Source: Aurelia coerulea (lineage: Eukaryota; Cnidaria; Scyphozoa; Semaeostomeae; Ulmaridae). Taken from it: a DNA stretch of 64,000 nt. Position 1 is the stretch's first letter; each line of letters starts with the position of its first letter. The notes beneath the pieces are model-generated. The model was not told where the DNA came from and searched no databases. It saw nothing but the letters and a program-made list of their open reading frames with translations. The stretch spans positions 9,471,001 through 9,535,000 of the forward strand of contig CM076945.1 of assembly GCA_039566865.1 (NCBI GenBank). Reading direction: 5' to 3'. Of this stretch, positions 58,701-61,700 are shown one piece after another. The translations under genes and the position numbers were made by a program.

Positions 58701-61700
58701 GACCCTTTCCTCCTTTGGGATAATGGGTCTACGCGTAGGCTAGGAGTTTGATGAATTTATGATGTTGGGAACGGTGTGGCATGGCACTTAATTTCACAAC
58801 AGGTCAGTCATTGAACTAAAGCTTTTTGCAGCAGATTACACTAATCAATTTCTGAATCCCTAAGTCACCACAAAAAAGTTCCCTCTTTGTATGTTCATGT
58901 CAAGTCTTCAGAAAATTTGATCAACAGTGTTTGATCGCTTCAATTTTGTCAAAACGCAAATTTGTAGAAACTCACTTACAACTCTAAAAACAGAAAACAA
59001 AAACAAAATGCCAAGAATCTACGAATCTAATTCAGGCTTTTTGCTAAAGATTAAGTCATAAATCTTCAACATCGGTCCAGTCCAGTGTATAATTTACTGT
59101 GGCCTGCCGAATGTGTATAGTTTTTTTGGTGCACCCAATATGATCTATTATTTTATGCAGTTCTTAGCTTTATGATGATTACAAATTCTACATTCTTTAT
59201 GCTAAACCATGCTTGTATTCTGGATGCAAGGGATGCATATTTTTCATTTGCTTGCGTTCCCAGTAGTTGGTCAAATTTTATTGAAGTTCATAAACAGTTT
59301 CCAATTTTTTAACGTTTTTTGTAAATACAAAACATGTTTGGACTCACACAGGACATTTTTGACAATCAAAGTCTCTAAATTGTATTTTAGATTTGATGCA
59401 ACCCCACAGAAAATTCAACATTTTATGATTGAGTTTTTTTTATTTTTGTGATTTTATAAAAACTGTATTTTTTTATCCATCTGGTACTTGATGCTTTTTA
59501 TTTTTCAGCTGGACCTAATGGTACAAAAATCTATTTGTCAAAAACAATTTTGATCTTTTGTCACAATTTATTTTCATTTTATTTTCAATTTATTTTAAGT
59601 TGGCTAAAAGTGCTACAACAACATTACAACAATGTGAACTAATTTACACCAACTATTTACAAGGAAACAGAAACCGATGATAAAAAAAGAAAGAAAAATC
59701 AACAAATTTTGCAAGAGAAGTAAACTTATAATACAATGTAATATAGCAGACTAACGATCATTATCTACAAATCTTACAATTGCATTTGTCTCCACTCCAA
59801 TTTTTGATGTTTTTCTTGAATATAGCAGCTGATGAAGCGCGCTTTATTAAACCAGGCATGCTGTTCCATAAGAGGCTGACGCCAAATTTGATAGAATCAA
59901 TGCCAAACATAATACTTTTCGTTGCAGGGATTTGTAATAGATCTTTCGTCCTTTGATCGTATTTGGTGTCCTTTCTAATAAAACACTCCTGCATGAAGCC
60001 TGAAGGTCGGATTGATACAGTTTTAAAAATCAACAAAAACAAAATTATTTTCTTCCGCCTTGCTTTTTTTTAGCATGAACAGTTTTCTAATAAAGTTTCT
60101 GAACATTTTCTTTTTAATTATGCTCAGGGGCATATCAGTAAAAAGAAAGTCAACGTTTGAATTTGAAGATGACGATGAAGAAGAATGCAGCAAACATTTG
60201 AAGACTGAGAAAGAAATCGAATCATCAGAAAAACAAAATAAAGGAACGCCAAATGAAACATCCATGGTCAAAGAGAAGAAACAGAAAGCACCAGAAAGTG
60301 CTCAAGATTTCTTCAAACCACGAACGAAGACATCAAAGAATAAGAAAGCAAATCATTTGGTAGCTAAATCACCAGCTACAACGGGTTTCCAGGAATTAAA
60401 AGGTTTGTTTCTTGTTTTTAATAACGGGTGAGTCAGAAAATATTGACGGCATTCGAAATGCTACCATCCCCCGAATATCACAGCAATAGCATAAGAATGC
60501 AAATCATTAGTCGCCAAATCACCAGCTTCGCCGGGCCTCCATAAATTAAAAGGTTTGTTTCTTGCTTTTAATAACGGTTGAGTCATTTAGTAGCTAAATC
60601 ACCAGCTACAACGGGTCTCCATAAATTAAAAGGTTTGTTTCTTGCTTTTAATAACGGTTGAGTCAGAAAAAACGAATGGCATTTGAAATGCTACCATCCC
60701 CTGAATATCACAGCAATTGCGTAAGAATGCAAATCATTTAGTAGCCAAATCACCAGCTACAACGGGTCTCCATAAATTAAAAGGTTTGTTTCTTGCTTTT
60801 AATAACGGTTGAGTCAGAAAAAACGAATGGCATTTGAAATGCTACCATCCCCCGAATATCACAGTAATAGCATAAGAATGCACATCATTTAGTAGCTAAA
60901 TCACCAGCTACAACGGGTCTCCATAAATTAAAAGGTTTGTTTCTTGCTTTTAATAACGGTTGAGTCAGAAAAAACGAATGGCATTTGAAATGCTACCATC
61001 CCCTGAATATCACAGCAATTGCGTAAGAATGCAAATCATTTAGTAGCCAAATCACCAGCTACAACGGGTCTCCATAAATTAAAAGGTTTGTTTCTTGCTT
61101 TTAATAACGGTTGAGTCAGAAAAAACGAACGGCGTTTGAAATGCTACCATCCCCCGAATATCACAGTAATTGCATAAGAATGCAAATCATTTGGTAGCCA
61201 AATCACCAGCTTCGCCGGGTCTCCATAAATTAGAAGGTTTGTTTCTTGCTTTTAATAACGGTTGAGTCAGAAAAAATGAACGGCGTTTGAAATGCTACCA
61301 TCCCCCGAATATCACAGTAATTGCATAAGAATGCAAATCATTTGGTAGCCAAATCACCAGCTTCGCCGGGTCTCCATAAATTAGAAGGTTTGTTTCTTGC
61401 TTTTAATAACGGTTGAGTCAGAAAAAATGAACGGCGTTTGAAATGAAAAAACGAACGGCGTTTGAAATGCTACCATCCCTAAATATCACAGCAATAGCAT
61501 TCATTAATATCTTGTTGAGACAAGTTTTTCTGGCTGAAATAACAGTCGAATGGCGTTTGAAATGCTACCATCTATCTGCATTCATTAATACAACGTTGGA
61601 TAAATTTTAAGTTTTTCTGGCGAAATCAGACTTTCAACTAACGGACTTTCCTGAGAAAACTCCTTCAAAAATACTATCAACAGTTGCCTAAAATCGCGAT

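Noticed and set aside
60500..61440. Cassette exons in the 151-bp array
   Set aside because: With the nearest AG acceptors the units are 58 or 70 nt long, not frame-preserving, and hit a stop in the required phase.
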